A DNA stretch of 7,236 bases from Myxococcota bacterium (GTDB lineage Bacteria > Myxococcota_A > UBA9160 > PR03). Below are positions 1 to 5,818 of the stretch, piece after piece. The stretch covers positions 1-7,236 of the forward strand of contig JASJBO010000367.1 in NCBI GenBank assembly GCA_030066475.1, given 5' to 3'. The translations under genes were made by a program, and so were the position numbers. Positions within the stretch are counted from its first letter, which is position 1. Each line of letters starts with the position of its first letter. The notes below the pieces were generated by a model. The model did not search any database. It was not told where the DNA came from and saw nothing but the letters and a program-made list of their open reading frames with translations.

Positions 1-540
1 ACCCCGCCGGTTGCGGTCCCGCCGCTTCTTCCGGCTGTTCGGACGCCCCTGGCTCTTCGGCCGGAAGCTCTTGTGGCTCGCCCACGCCTCGATCAGCGTC
101 CCGTCCACCGAGAAGTGCTCCGACGACAGCAACCGCTCGTCGGCGGCCTGCGCCAGCACCGCATCGAAGAAGGCCCGGGCCACGTCGCCCTCCAGCAGGC
201 GGTCCCGGTTCTTCGTGAAGGTCGTCGGCACCCAAACCGGGTCGTCCATGCCCAGACCCACGAACCAGCGGTACAGCAGGTTGTACTCGAGCTCGTCCAT
301 CAGCTGCCGCTCGCTGCGAACCGAAAACAGGATCTGCAGCAGCAGCGCCCGCAGCAGACGCTCCGGGGGGATCGAGGGACGCCCGGTCCGGGCGTAGAGC
401 TCCGCGAAGAGCGGACTGATCTCCTGCAGCGCCTCGTCCACCATCGCCCGCATCGGGCGCAGCGGATGCTCCGCCGGGATCCGGTCCTCCAGGGACCGGT
501 AGCTGAACATCGAACCCTGAACGTCGTCGTCGCCGCGCAT
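1..540 (-). CDS. IS5-type transposase, N-terminal 180 residues (partial)
   Basis: This is the N-terminal part of a DDE transposase of the kind annotated as IS5 family with a DUF772 domain; it would catalyse excision and insertion of its element. The reading frame is open from an ATG at 540 to the window edge, and an in-frame TGA lies two codons upstream, so the start is well fixed. Visible features are the opening FSYRSLEDRIP and HPLRPMR segment (about residues 12-31), the GRPSIPPERLLRALLLQ block (53-69), RSERQLMDEL (75-84), the TTFTKNRDRLLE block (106-117), and SVDGTLIEAWAS (144-155), in which D146 should be the first catalytic aspartate. A basic linker rich in Arg and Lys follows (161-180). 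The second Asp and the Glu of the triad lie outside the window. Family assignment is by recognition of these blocks; IS5 versus the related IS1182 group is not settled. Confidence 0.88.
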   Translation of the reverse strand, partial: MRGDDDVQGSMFSYRSLEDRIPAEHPLRPMRAMVDEALQEISPLFAELYARTGRPSIPPERLLRALLLQILFSVRSERQLMDELEYNLLYRWFVGLGMDDPVWVPTTFTKNRDRLLEGDVARAFFDAVLAQAADERLLSSEHFSVDGTLIEAWASHKSFRPKSQGRPNSRKKRRDRNRRG

Positions 541-573
541 CCCTCACCCCCCGCCACCTTCAGTACCATGGCG

Positions 574-595
574 GGCAGGGTTTTTCAGCAGCCTG
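574..595. repeat. Probable terminal inverted repeat of the IS (one copy visible)
   Basis: Read inward on the minus strand the sequence is GCAGGCTGCTGAAAAACCCT followed by GC-rich leader. A GGCTGCTGAAAAAC-type end is common in this transposase group (from memory, not searched). It lies about 35-55 bases upstream of the transposase ATG, where the left terminal repeat is expected. The mate is outside the window, so the exact end is unproven. Confidence 0.5.
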
Positions 596-650
596 CTAGG
601 CTCCGACGGACTCCAGCTCGGCGGCAGGATCCCCTAAGCTGTCGTCCCCG

Positions 651-659
651 AGAGAGGAG
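651..659 (+). promoter_or_regulatory. Ribosome binding site of the acyl-CoA ligase
   Basis: AGAGAGGAG ends five bases before the GTG at 665. It is a strong Shine-Dalgarno match and supports the GTG start over any downstream ATG. Confidence 0.75.
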
Positions 660-664
660 ACCCC

Positions 665-2359
665 GTGTACGAGGAGCTTCGTGAGGCCTGGTCCACGCTG
701 ACGGCACCCGGCGGTCAGTTCGAGATCGTCGAGGTCCCGGTCCGCGGCCAGACGCTGCGGGCCTACAAGAACGCGCCGCCGGACCTGCGCGCCCTGTGGC
801 AGCTCTCGGCTGCCCACGGCGACAAGGACTACCTGGTCTACGGCGACGAGCGCTGGACCTTCGAGCGGGCCCACCGCGAGGTGGCGTCGATCGCGAGCTG
901 GCTCCTCGCGCACGGGGTGGCGCCCGGGGACCGTGTCGCCATCGCCATGCGCAACTACCCCGAGTGGCTGCTCTCCTACTGGGCGTGCACCAGCGTGGGC
1001 ATCGCCGCCGTCGGCGTGAACGCGTGGTGGACCGGCCCTGAGCTCGCCTACGGCGTGCAGGACTCGGATCCCAAGGTGATCATCGCCGACGCCGAGCGTC
1101 TCGACCGCATCGCCGCGCACGCCGGCGAGATCGGCGAGCGCATCCTGGTGGGCGTCCGGCTGCCCGAGGAGCGTGACGGCATCGTGCCCTTCCGGAGCCT
1201 CTGCGACGGCCCGACCACGCTGCCCGAGGTCGAGATCGACCCCGACGCGGACGCCTGCATCTTCTACACCTCCGGCACCACCGGCCGCCCCAAGGGCGCG
1301 CAGCTCACCCACCGCGGCTGCGTGAACAACGTCGTCAGCATGGCCTTCTCGAACGTCGTGCAGGCGATGGCCGTGGCCGCCGCCAAGGGGTCGCAGCCCG
1401 GTGGCGGCAACCCCCTGGCGGGCGCCCCCTCCGCCCTCGTCGTGACGCCCCTCTTCCACGTCACCGCGAACAACTGCGTGGCGCAATCGATGACCCTCGC
1501 CGGCGGCAAGCTGGTCCACATGTACAAGTGGGACCCGGCGGAGGCGCTGCGCTTGATCGAGGCGGAGCAGATCACGGTGATGAGCGGCGTGCCGGTGATG
1601 GCCCGCGAGCTGATCGCGCACCCGGACTTCGCGAAGCGGAACACCTCTTCGCTCAAGACCCTCGCGGGCGGCGGCGCTCAGCTCCAGCCCGACCTCGTCC
1701 ACAAGATCGAGGAGTCGGTCGAGACGGCGCGGCCGGGCACCGGCTACGGCATGACCGAGACCTGCGGGATCATCACCTCCATCGGGGCGGACTTCTTCGT
1801 CGACCGCCCCGAGAGCGTCGGGCCCGCCATGCCCTGCTTCGAGACCCGCATCGTCGATCGCGACGGCAACGAGCTCGCGGTAGGGGAGACCGGCGAGCTC
1901 TGCGTGCGCGGGGCGCAGGTCATCAAGGGCTACCTGAACCGGGACGAGGCCACCGCCGAGACCATCGAGGACGGCTGGCTCCGCACCGGCGACATCGCCC
2001 GCCTCGACGAAGACGGCTTCATCTACATCGTCGACCGCGCCAAGGACATGGTCTTGCGAGGGGGCGAGAACATCTACTGCGCGGAGGTGGAGTCGGCGAT
2101 CTTCGCCCACGACGCGGTGGCCGAGTGCACGGTCTTCGGCGTGCCCGACGACCGGCTCGGCGAGGAGGTGGGCGCGGCCGTCGTCACCTCGGACACGCTC
2201 GGCGCCGACGAGCTCCGCGACTTCCTGCGCGCTCGTCTCGCGGCCTTCAAGGTCCCCCGCTACATCTGGTTCGTCGACGACGCGCTGCCCCGCAACGCCA
2301 ACGGCAAGTACATGAAGCGGGAGCTGCGCGAGGAGCTCGACGTGGCCGACGCGAGCTGA
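665..2359 (+). CDS. AMP-forming acyl-CoA synthetase / long-chain-fatty-acid-CoA ligase-like
   Basis: A 564-residue cytoplasmic ligase of the ANL superfamily. It should activate a carboxylic acid with ATP to an acyl-adenylate and transfer it to CoA. All core motifs are present: the phosphate-binding loop YTSGTTGRPKG (201-211), the A5 motif YGMTETCG (361-368), the D443 region WLRTGD (438-443), the hinge motif with R458 and RGGENIYCAEVE (465-476), and the C-terminal catalytic lysine in NANGK (K548). Length is normal for fatty-acid or steroid/terpenoid-side-chain acyl-CoA ligases. A Gly/Ala-rich stretch (about 237-256) after the P-loop sits where family members vary. Translation starts at GTG 665 behind a strong ribosome binding site. 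The gene is convergent with the methyltransferase and opposite to the P450 operon, so a shared pathway is only suggested by proximity. No clear promoter is visible in the 66 bases between it and the IS. Substrate unknown. Confidence 0.93.
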   Translation: MYEELREAWSTLTAPGGQFEIVEVPVRGQTLRAYKNAPPDLRALWQLSAAHGDKDYLVYGDERWTFERAHREVASIASWLLAHGVAPGDRVAIAMRNYPEWLLSYWACTSVGIAAVGVNAWWTGPELAYGVQDSDPKVIIADAERLDRIAAHAGEIGERILVGVRLPEERDGIVPFRSLCDGPTTLPEVEIDPDADACIFYTSGTTGRPKGAQLTHRGCVNNVVSMAFSNVVQAMAVAAAKGSQPGGGNPLAGAPSALVVTPLFHVTANNCVAQSMTLAGGKLVHMYKWDPAEALRLIEAEQITVMSGVPVMARELIAHPDFAKRNTSSLKTLAGGGAQLQPDLVHKIEESVETARPGTGYGMTETCGIITSIGADFFVDRPESVGPAMPCFETRIVDRDGNELAVGETGELCVRGAQVIKGYLNRDEATAETIEDGWLRTGDIARLDEDGFIYIVDRAKDMVLRGGENIYCAEVESAIFAHDAVAECTVFGVPDDRLGEEVGAAVVTSDTLGADELRDFLRARLAAFKVPRYIWFVDDALPRNANGKYMKRELREELDVADAS

Positions 2360-2413
2360 GCCTCGGCGGGTTGCCGAACGGGGGACGACGCGCGGCGCGC
2401 GTCGAGCCGAGGC
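2360..2413. terminator. Nested inverted repeat between convergent genes, possible bidirectional terminator
   Basis: GCCTCGGC at 2360-2367 pairs with GCCGAGGC at 2406-2413. Inside it a second hairpin has the stem GACGCGC (2387-2393) with GCGCGTC (2397-2403) and a 3-base loop. The structure starts directly after the ligase stop and ends 7 bases before the methyltransferase stop codon on the other strand. There is no T-tract on either side, so it is not a canonical intrinsic terminator. Confidence 0.45.
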
Positions 2414-2420
2414 GCCTTCC

Positions 2421-3218
2421 TCAGGGGGTGTCCGGCACGGCCTCCCGGAACGCGAAGACGTGGGCGTCGAGGCGATGCAGGACCGTGAAGCGCTCGGCGG
2501 CGGTCCGCCCGAGGAGCGCCTCGTGCTCGCGGTCGAAGGCGCGGACCTGCTCGTCCGTCAGGCTCGCCCCGATCCCGCGGAGCGCGCGCATGCGCCCCCG
2601 CCAGGACTCGCGCGTGAACGCGATCGGCTCGTCGTAGAAGAACATCGCCCGCAGCTCGAACGCGTCGTGCGACCAGCCCGGGCGGGCCGGGACGTGGCCG
2701 TCCCAGTCGGCCCCGCTCCAGTCGGGGTTCCACTTCGAGACGAGCTCCTCGGAGGCGCGCGCGATCGGGTCCTCGCGCGGGAGCCACGAGAAGTGCGAGA
2801 CCATGAGCAGCCCGCCCGGCGCCAGCAGCCGGCGGACCTCTGGGATCGCGCGCGACATGTCGAAGTAGAGCCAGCACTGGTTCGCGGTTACCACGTCGAA
2901 GACCCCGTCCCCGAAGGAGGTGGCCTCCGCGGGCGCGACCCGGAAGTCGACCTCGAGCCCCTCTTCCCGCGCGAGCCGCTGCGCCGCCGCGATCTGGCCC
3001 GGCGAGACGTCGACGCCCGCGGCGTGACAGCCGCGCCGCGCGAAGCTCCGGGCGAGCACGCCGGTCCCGGTGCCGAGATCGAGCATCCGCTGGCCGGGGA
3101 CCCCCACCTCGAGTGCGCGCAGCTTCTCGTAGAAGCTGTCCGGAGGACCGGGCCGGTGGCGCGCGTAGTCGTCGGAGGTGCGGCCCCAGTCGATCTCGCG
3201 ACCGGCGTCGATGATCAC
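2421..3218 (-). CDS. Class I SAM-dependent methyltransferase
   Basis: A 265-residue soluble methyltransferase with a Rossmann-like SAM-binding domain of the Methyltransf_11/25 type. Motif I is MLDLGTGTG (45-53), and the acidic residue at the end of strand 2 is D70 in GVDVS. The post-motif segment around residues 96-118 includes the FDVVTANQCWLYFD region, and PEVRRLLAPGGLL (126-138) is the usual motif before strand 5. The C-terminal third (about 145-265), with FSWLPRED, NPDWS and the FTRESWRGRMRA block, looks like a recognised subfamily of uncharacterised bacterial methyltransferases; the methyl acceptor is unknown. The start is GTG at 3218. No good Shine-Dalgarno sequence precedes it, but the DWGRTSDDYARHRPG opening is typical of the subfamily, and the next in-frame Met (45) lies inside motif I. 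It lies 93 bases downstream of the small exported protein gene on the same strand. Confidence 0.9.
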   Translation of the reverse strand: MIIDAGREIDWGRTSDDYARHRPGPPDSFYEKLRALEVGVPGQRMLDLGTGTGVLARSFARRGCHAAGVDVSPGQIAAAQRLAREEGLEVDFRVAPAEATSFGDGVFDVVTANQCWLYFDMSRAIPEVRRLLAPGGLLMVSHFSWLPREDPIARASEELVSKWNPDWSGADWDGHVPARPGWSHDAFELRAMFFYDEPIAFTRESWRGRMRALRGIGASLTDEQVRAFDREHEALLGRTAAERFTVLHRLDAHVFAFREAVPDTP

Positions 3219-3281
3219 GGTCCGAGGGTAGCGACGCGGTCACGGACGGGCGCGTCGCCTCCCCTCAGGAGTGCGTGGCGT

Positions 3282-3299
3282 GCGCGGGCGATCCCGCGC
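3282..3299 (-). terminator. GC hairpin after the small exported protein gene
   Basis: GCGCGGG (3282-3288) and CCCGCGC (3293-3299) form a perfect 7-base stem with a 4-base loop, starting 12 bases past the stop codon at 3312. No T-run follows on the minus strand. It could be an attenuator, a Rho-independent-like terminator of GC-rich style, or chance in GC-rich sequence. Confidence 0.3.
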
Positions 3300-3311
3300 C
3301 GCGATGGGCTC

Positions 3312-3668
3312 CTACCAGTCGTCGAGCCCCGCTTCCATCTCGGCCTCCATCTCCGCCTCGATCTCGGCCTCGACCTCGGCCTCGACTTCCGCCTCGACCT
3401 CCCGCTCCACCTCGCGCTCGACCGCGCGCTCGACCTCGGCGTCTTCGATCGCGCCGGCCGCGACACCGACACCGGCACCGACCAGGGCGCCGGTCGCGGC
3501 GGAGTTCCCCTTCTCGCCCTTCTTGCCGGTCGCCGCGCCCACGACGCCACCGATGATGGCGCCGTCGACGGCGTCCTCCACCGCCTGCGCCTTGGCGAGG
3601 CCGGGTGCCTGGATGAACGCGACAGCGACGGCCACTGCCGCGCAGACGATGATGATCGATCGGGCCAT
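3312..3668 (-). CDS. Small exported protein with two glycine zippers and an acidic tetrad repeat (function unknown)
   Basis: I do not recognise this 118-residue protein as a named family. Residues 1-27 are a Sec-type signal peptide: Arg at position 3, a hydrophobic core (5-20) and AKA/AQA cleavage sites near 25-29. The only cysteine (C9) is too early and in the wrong context for a lipobox. Two glycine zippers follow, each with four Gly at exact 4-residue spacing: G36, G40, G44, G48 and G60, G64, G68, G72, separated by a Lys-rich turn. These look like a helical hairpin able to insert in or oligomerise on a membrane. Residues 79-112 are a strongly acidic tandem of (V/I/M)-E-(A/R)-E tetrads with V79 to V99, I103, M107 and M111 every fourth residue. 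The tail is GLDDW. The start is fixed by a perfect AGGAGGA eight bases before ATG 3668. Proposed location is periplasm or envelope. Confidence 0.85.
   Translation of the reverse strand: MARSIIIVCAAVAVAVAFIQAPGLAKAQAVEDAVDGAIIGGVVGAATGKKGEKGNSAATGALVGAGVGVAAGAIEDAEVERAVEREVEREVEAEVEAEVEAEIEAEMEAEMEAGLDDW
3333..3434 (-). repeat. 12-base coding tandem repeat (V-E-A-E tetrads)
   Basis: About eight and a half copies of a degenerate 12-base unit, approximately GAGGTCGAGGCC on the minus strand, encode residues 79-112 of the small exported protein. Ala, Val and Glu codons vary between copies (GCC/GCG, GTC/GTG, GAG/GAA), and the first three copies carry Arg in the third position. The protein period is therefore better conserved than the DNA. 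Confidence 0.75.
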
Positions 3669-3676
3669 GATCGAAG

Positions 3677-3683
3677 TCCTCCT
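3677..3683 (-). promoter_or_regulatory. Strong ribosome binding site of the small exported protein
   Basis: AGGAGGA on the minus strand, eight bases before ATG 3668. It is the best Shine-Dalgarno match in the window and argues that the repetitive gene is truly translated on this strand. Confidence 0.8.
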
Positions 3684-3767
3684 AGTCGTGAGGGGTGCAG
3701 ATGATGTTTCGGCGGGATGATAGGGCTCCGGCGGGAGGGCCGTTAGAGGAGCAAACCGTCGCTGCGC

Positions 3768-3787
3768 CCGTCCTCAGGCGAGAACGG
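3768..3787 (-). terminator. Hairpin just after the SDR gene
   Basis: On the minus strand CCGTTCTC and GAGGACGG pair over 8 bases (one G-U) around a 4-base loop, starting 22 bases after the SDR stop at 3810. It could end the four-gene operon, but no T-tract follows, so confidence is low. Confidence 0.3.
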
Positions 3788-3809
3788 CGATTCCCGCGTC
3801 CACCGAGCG

Positions 3810-4622
3810 TCAGCGCGGCGCCCCGGTCACCGGCGCCTCGGGCTGCACCTCGATCGTGTCGAAGATGACGCCCGGCGGGCTCGTCACCGCCACCACCACG
3901 GCGCGGGCCACGGCGTCCGAGGGCATGGTGCCCAGGTGGCGCTGGAGCCCCCAGTGCTGCCAGTACGCCAGGAGCTCCTCGATCTTCCCCTCGGGCCAGC
4001 TCGCGGCGTACTCCGAGTAGGCGGGACCCGGACGCACGATCGTGCAGCGGATGCCGCTGCCCTCGAGCTCCATGGCGAGCGCGTGCGAGAAGACCTCGAG
4101 CCCCGCCTTGGCCGAGCTGTAGGGCGCCTGCTGCGGGCGCGGCAGGCGCCCGGCGTCCGACGAGATGAAGACCAGGTCGCCTCCGCTGCCCTTCGCCAGC
4201 AGCGGCGGAATCGCGCGCCGGCACACCAGCATCGGCGCCACCAGGTTCACCGACAGCTCGTAATGGATGTCCCGGGCCGAGAGCTCGTGCACGCGGCCGG
4301 GGATCGAGAGCCCGGCGTTGTTGACGACCACGTCGGCGGCGCCGAAGTGCCCCTCCATGGCGTCGAAGAAGCGCTCGATCGAGTCGCTCTCGGAGACGTC
4401 GAGGGGGTGGGCGAAGGGCTCGCCGCCCTGCTTCGCCACCTGCCGGGCCACCTCTTCGAGGCGGTCCGCGCGGCGCGCTCCGATCGCGACCCGCCAGCCC
4501 AGGGCCGCGAGGGCGACGGCGATGTCGGCGCCCAGCCCGGACGACGCGCCGGTGACGACGGCCGTCCGCACCTCGGGAGGGGGCGGCCGGGTCGCTTCCG
4601 CGGCGCCCTCCCCTTCAGTCAC
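3810..4622 (-). CDS. Short-chain dehydrogenase/reductase (classical SDR)
   Basis: A 270-residue NAD(P)-dependent oxidoreductase with a Rossmann fold, expected to interconvert an alcohol and a ketone or aldehyde in the cytoplasm. Classical motifs are complete: the cofactor loop TGASSGLG (24-31), LDV (74-76), NNAG (101-104), the structural Asn N126, the catalytic Ser in FISSDAG (154 or 155), and YSSAK with Y168 and K172. Arg residues after strand 2 (GARR, 48-51) favour NADP(H), which is an inference. A 19-residue Pro/Glu-rich leader precedes the fold. The start is GTG 4622, overlapping the P450 stop by 8 bases, with GGAG ten bases upstream inside the P450 gene. A later in-frame GTG (codon 18) has no ribosome binding site and would leave almost no lead-in to strand 1. 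The overlap implies translational coupling with the P450, fitting oxidation of its alcohol product. Confidence 0.92.
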   Translation of the reverse strand: MTEGEGAAEATRPPPPEVRTAVVTGASSGLGADIAVALAALGWRVAIGARRADRLEEVARQVAKQGGEPFAHPLDVSESDSIERFFDAMEGHFGAADVVVNNAGLSIPGRVHELSARDIHYELSVNLVAPMLVCRRAIPPLLAKGSGGDLVFISSDAGRLPRPQQAPYSSAKAGLEVFSHALAMELEGSGIRCTIVRPGPAYSEYAASWPEGKIEELLAYWQHWGLQRHLGTMPSDAVARAVVVAVTSPPGVIFDTIEVQPEAPVTGAPR

Positions 4623-5799
4623 GGGCCGTGAACTCCAGCGGCAGCGTGGCGAAGCCGTGCACGGTCGACGAGCGCACCCGCGAGACCCCCGACTGCACCA
4701 CCTCGAAGTCGCCCATGCGCTCCATCACGCGCTCCAGGGTGAGCCGAGCCTCGAGCCGGGCCAGGTTGGCGCCCAGGCAATAGTGCGTGCCGGTGCCGAA
4801 GGAGAGCAGGCCCGAGGTGTCCCGTTCGAGGTCGAAGCGATCGGGCTCCGGGAAGGCGCGCGGGTCGCGGTTGGCCGAGGCCAGCAGCAGCATGGCGCGG
4901 TCTCCGGCGCGGAGCTTCGTGCCGTGGAGCTCGTGATCCTCGTCGACGGTGCGGGCCACGCCCTGGGTCACGGTGTCGAAGCGCAGCGTCTCGTTCACCC
5001 AGTCGGGGATGCGCGAGGGGTCCCGCTCTACCAGGCGGCGCTGGTCGGGGTGGCGCCAGAGCCAGTAGACCGCGTTGCCCAGCAGGTGGGCCGTGGTCTC
5101 GTTGCCGGCCAGCACCAGCAGGAAGAGGAAGCCGATCACCTCGTCCTCGCCGAGCCGCTCGCCCTCGATCTCGGCGCGTAGGATGGTGCCGGCGAGGTCG
5201 TCCCGGCCGCGCCGCTTGGCGTCGGCGACCCAACCGGTGAAATAGGCGCGCAGGTCCTGCGAGGCCTGCATCGACTCGGCCGAGATCTCCGTGCTGCCCT
5301 CCTCGCGGTGCACCATGGCGTCCGAGAGCCCGCGCAGGGTCTGGCGGTCGGACTCGGGGACGCCGAGCAGCTCGCCGATCACCTCCATGGGAACGCGGGC
5401 CGCCACCTCCGCGATGAAGTCGCCGCTCCCTCGGGCCGCCAGGGCGTCGACGTGCGTGTTCGCGCGCTCCCGGATCCGGGGCTCGAGCTCGGCGACGCGG
5501 CGCGGGGTGAAGCCCTTGGAGACCAGCGCGCGGTGGCTGTCGTGGCGCGGCGGGTCCATGGCGAGCATGCCGAAGATGGCGACCGCCTGGTCCTCGAAGC
5601 CCTTCTCGAGGGTGAGGCCGTGGCGGCTCGAGTAGCGCCTCGGGTCCTTCAGCGCCGCGAAGACGTCGTCGTAGCGGGAGATCGCCCAGAACCCGTGCCG
5701 CTCGCTCCACCAGGCCGGCGCCTCCTCGCGCAGGCGCCGGAAGATCGGATAGGGATCCTCCTGCGTCCCGTAGGAGAACGGGTCGTAGTCGAGCGTCAC
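4615..5799 (-). CDS. Cytochrome P450 monooxygenase (soluble bacterial type)
   Basis: A 394-residue soluble P450 that should insert one oxygen atom from O2 into an organic substrate, using electrons from a ferredoxin and reductase that are not encoded here. Diagnostic features are the I-helix AGNETT (231-236), the K-helix ExxR (ETLR, 270-273), the HPDQRR segment (250-255), FPEPDRFDLER (316-326) and the haem loop FGTGTHYCLG (334-343) with C341 as the iron ligand. The C-terminal VHGFATLPLEF (380-390) is typical of CYP families acting on terpenoids, fatty acids or sterols; the substrate is not deducible. The frame stays open upstream to 5898, but that extension overlaps the amidohydrolase gene and is Arg/Ser/Thr-rich nonsense. 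The GTG at 5799, preceded by GGAGGGG with an 8-base spacer, is the better start and gives the standard length. The gene begins 19 bases after the amidohydrolase stop. Confidence 0.94.
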   Translation of the reverse strand: MTLDYDPFSYGTQEDPYPIFRRLREEAPAWWSERHGFWAISRYDDVFAALKDPRRYSSRHGLTLEKGFEDQAVAIFGMLAMDPPRHDSHRALVSKGFTPRRVAELEPRIRERANTHVDALAARGSGDFIAEVAARVPMEVIGELLGVPESDRQTLRGLSDAMVHREEGSTEISAESMQASQDLRAYFTGWVADAKRRGRDDLAGTILRAEIEGERLGEDEVIGFLFLLVLAGNETTAHLLGNAVYWLWRHPDQRRLVERDPSRIPDWVNETLRFDTVTQGVARTVDEDHELHGTKLRAGDRAMLLLASANRDPRAFPEPDRFDLERDTSGLLSFGTGTHYCLGANLARLEARLTLERVMERMGDFEVVQSGVSRVRSSTVHGFATLPLEFTARD

Positions 5800-5807
5800 G
5801 CCGGCGA

Positions 5808-5814
5808 CCCCTCC
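5808..5814 (-). promoter_or_regulatory. Ribosome binding site deciding the P450 start
   Basis: GGAGGGG on the minus strand, eight bases before GTG 5799 and just beyond the amidohydrolase stop codon. It favours the 394-residue P450 over the 427-residue extension. Confidence 0.7.
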
Positions 5815-5818
5815 GCGA

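Larger units (their letters stand above)
1..599 (-). mobile_element. IS5-type insertion sequence, 5' end (truncated by window edge)
   Basis: The stretch holds the N-terminal half of a DDE transposase gene on the minus strand, a short 5' leader, and a terminal sequence at its right end. The element leaves the window on the left, so its length, its second terminal repeat and its intactness cannot be judged. The right boundary is placed at about 595, just before CTAG at 596-599. That CTAG could be one copy of a 4-base target duplication, as reported for some IS5-group elements. Only one side is visible, so the boundary is an inference. Confidence 0.8.

Noticed and set aside
596..2110. 504-codon open frame antisense to the acyl-CoA ligase
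   Set aside because: Its translation is rich in Ala, Gly, Val, Arg, Asp and His with no domain pattern, as expected for the antisense of a high-GC gene. The plus strand encodes a full set of ligase motifs.
3333..3434. CRISPR array or non-coding satellite at the 12-base repeat
   Set aside because: The units are short, contiguous, without spacers, in frame with a well-supported gene, and multiples of three.
3636..3650. Possible lipoprotein signal at C9 of the small exported protein
   Set aside because: The cysteine is preceded by Val, not a small residue, and lies only nine residues from the start inside the hydrophobic core. A normal signal peptidase I site follows.
2260..3704. Long alternative frames over the methyltransferase (327 codons minus, 414 codons plus)
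   Set aside because: They are Arg/Ala/Pro-rich shadows. Only the 2421-3218 minus frame has a SAM-binding motif and a coherent fold.
3271..3720. Plus-strand frame rich in Ser-Ala-Ser-Thr repeats opposite the small exported protein
   Set aside because: It is the mirror of the E-V-E-A repeat. The minus strand has a signal peptide, glycine zippers and a perfect ribosome binding site, and the plus strand has none of these.
3716..3721. TATCAT (minus strand) as a -10 box for the small exported protein
   Set aside because: No acceptable -35 element is visible at 16-18 bases upstream, so it is not reported as a promoter.
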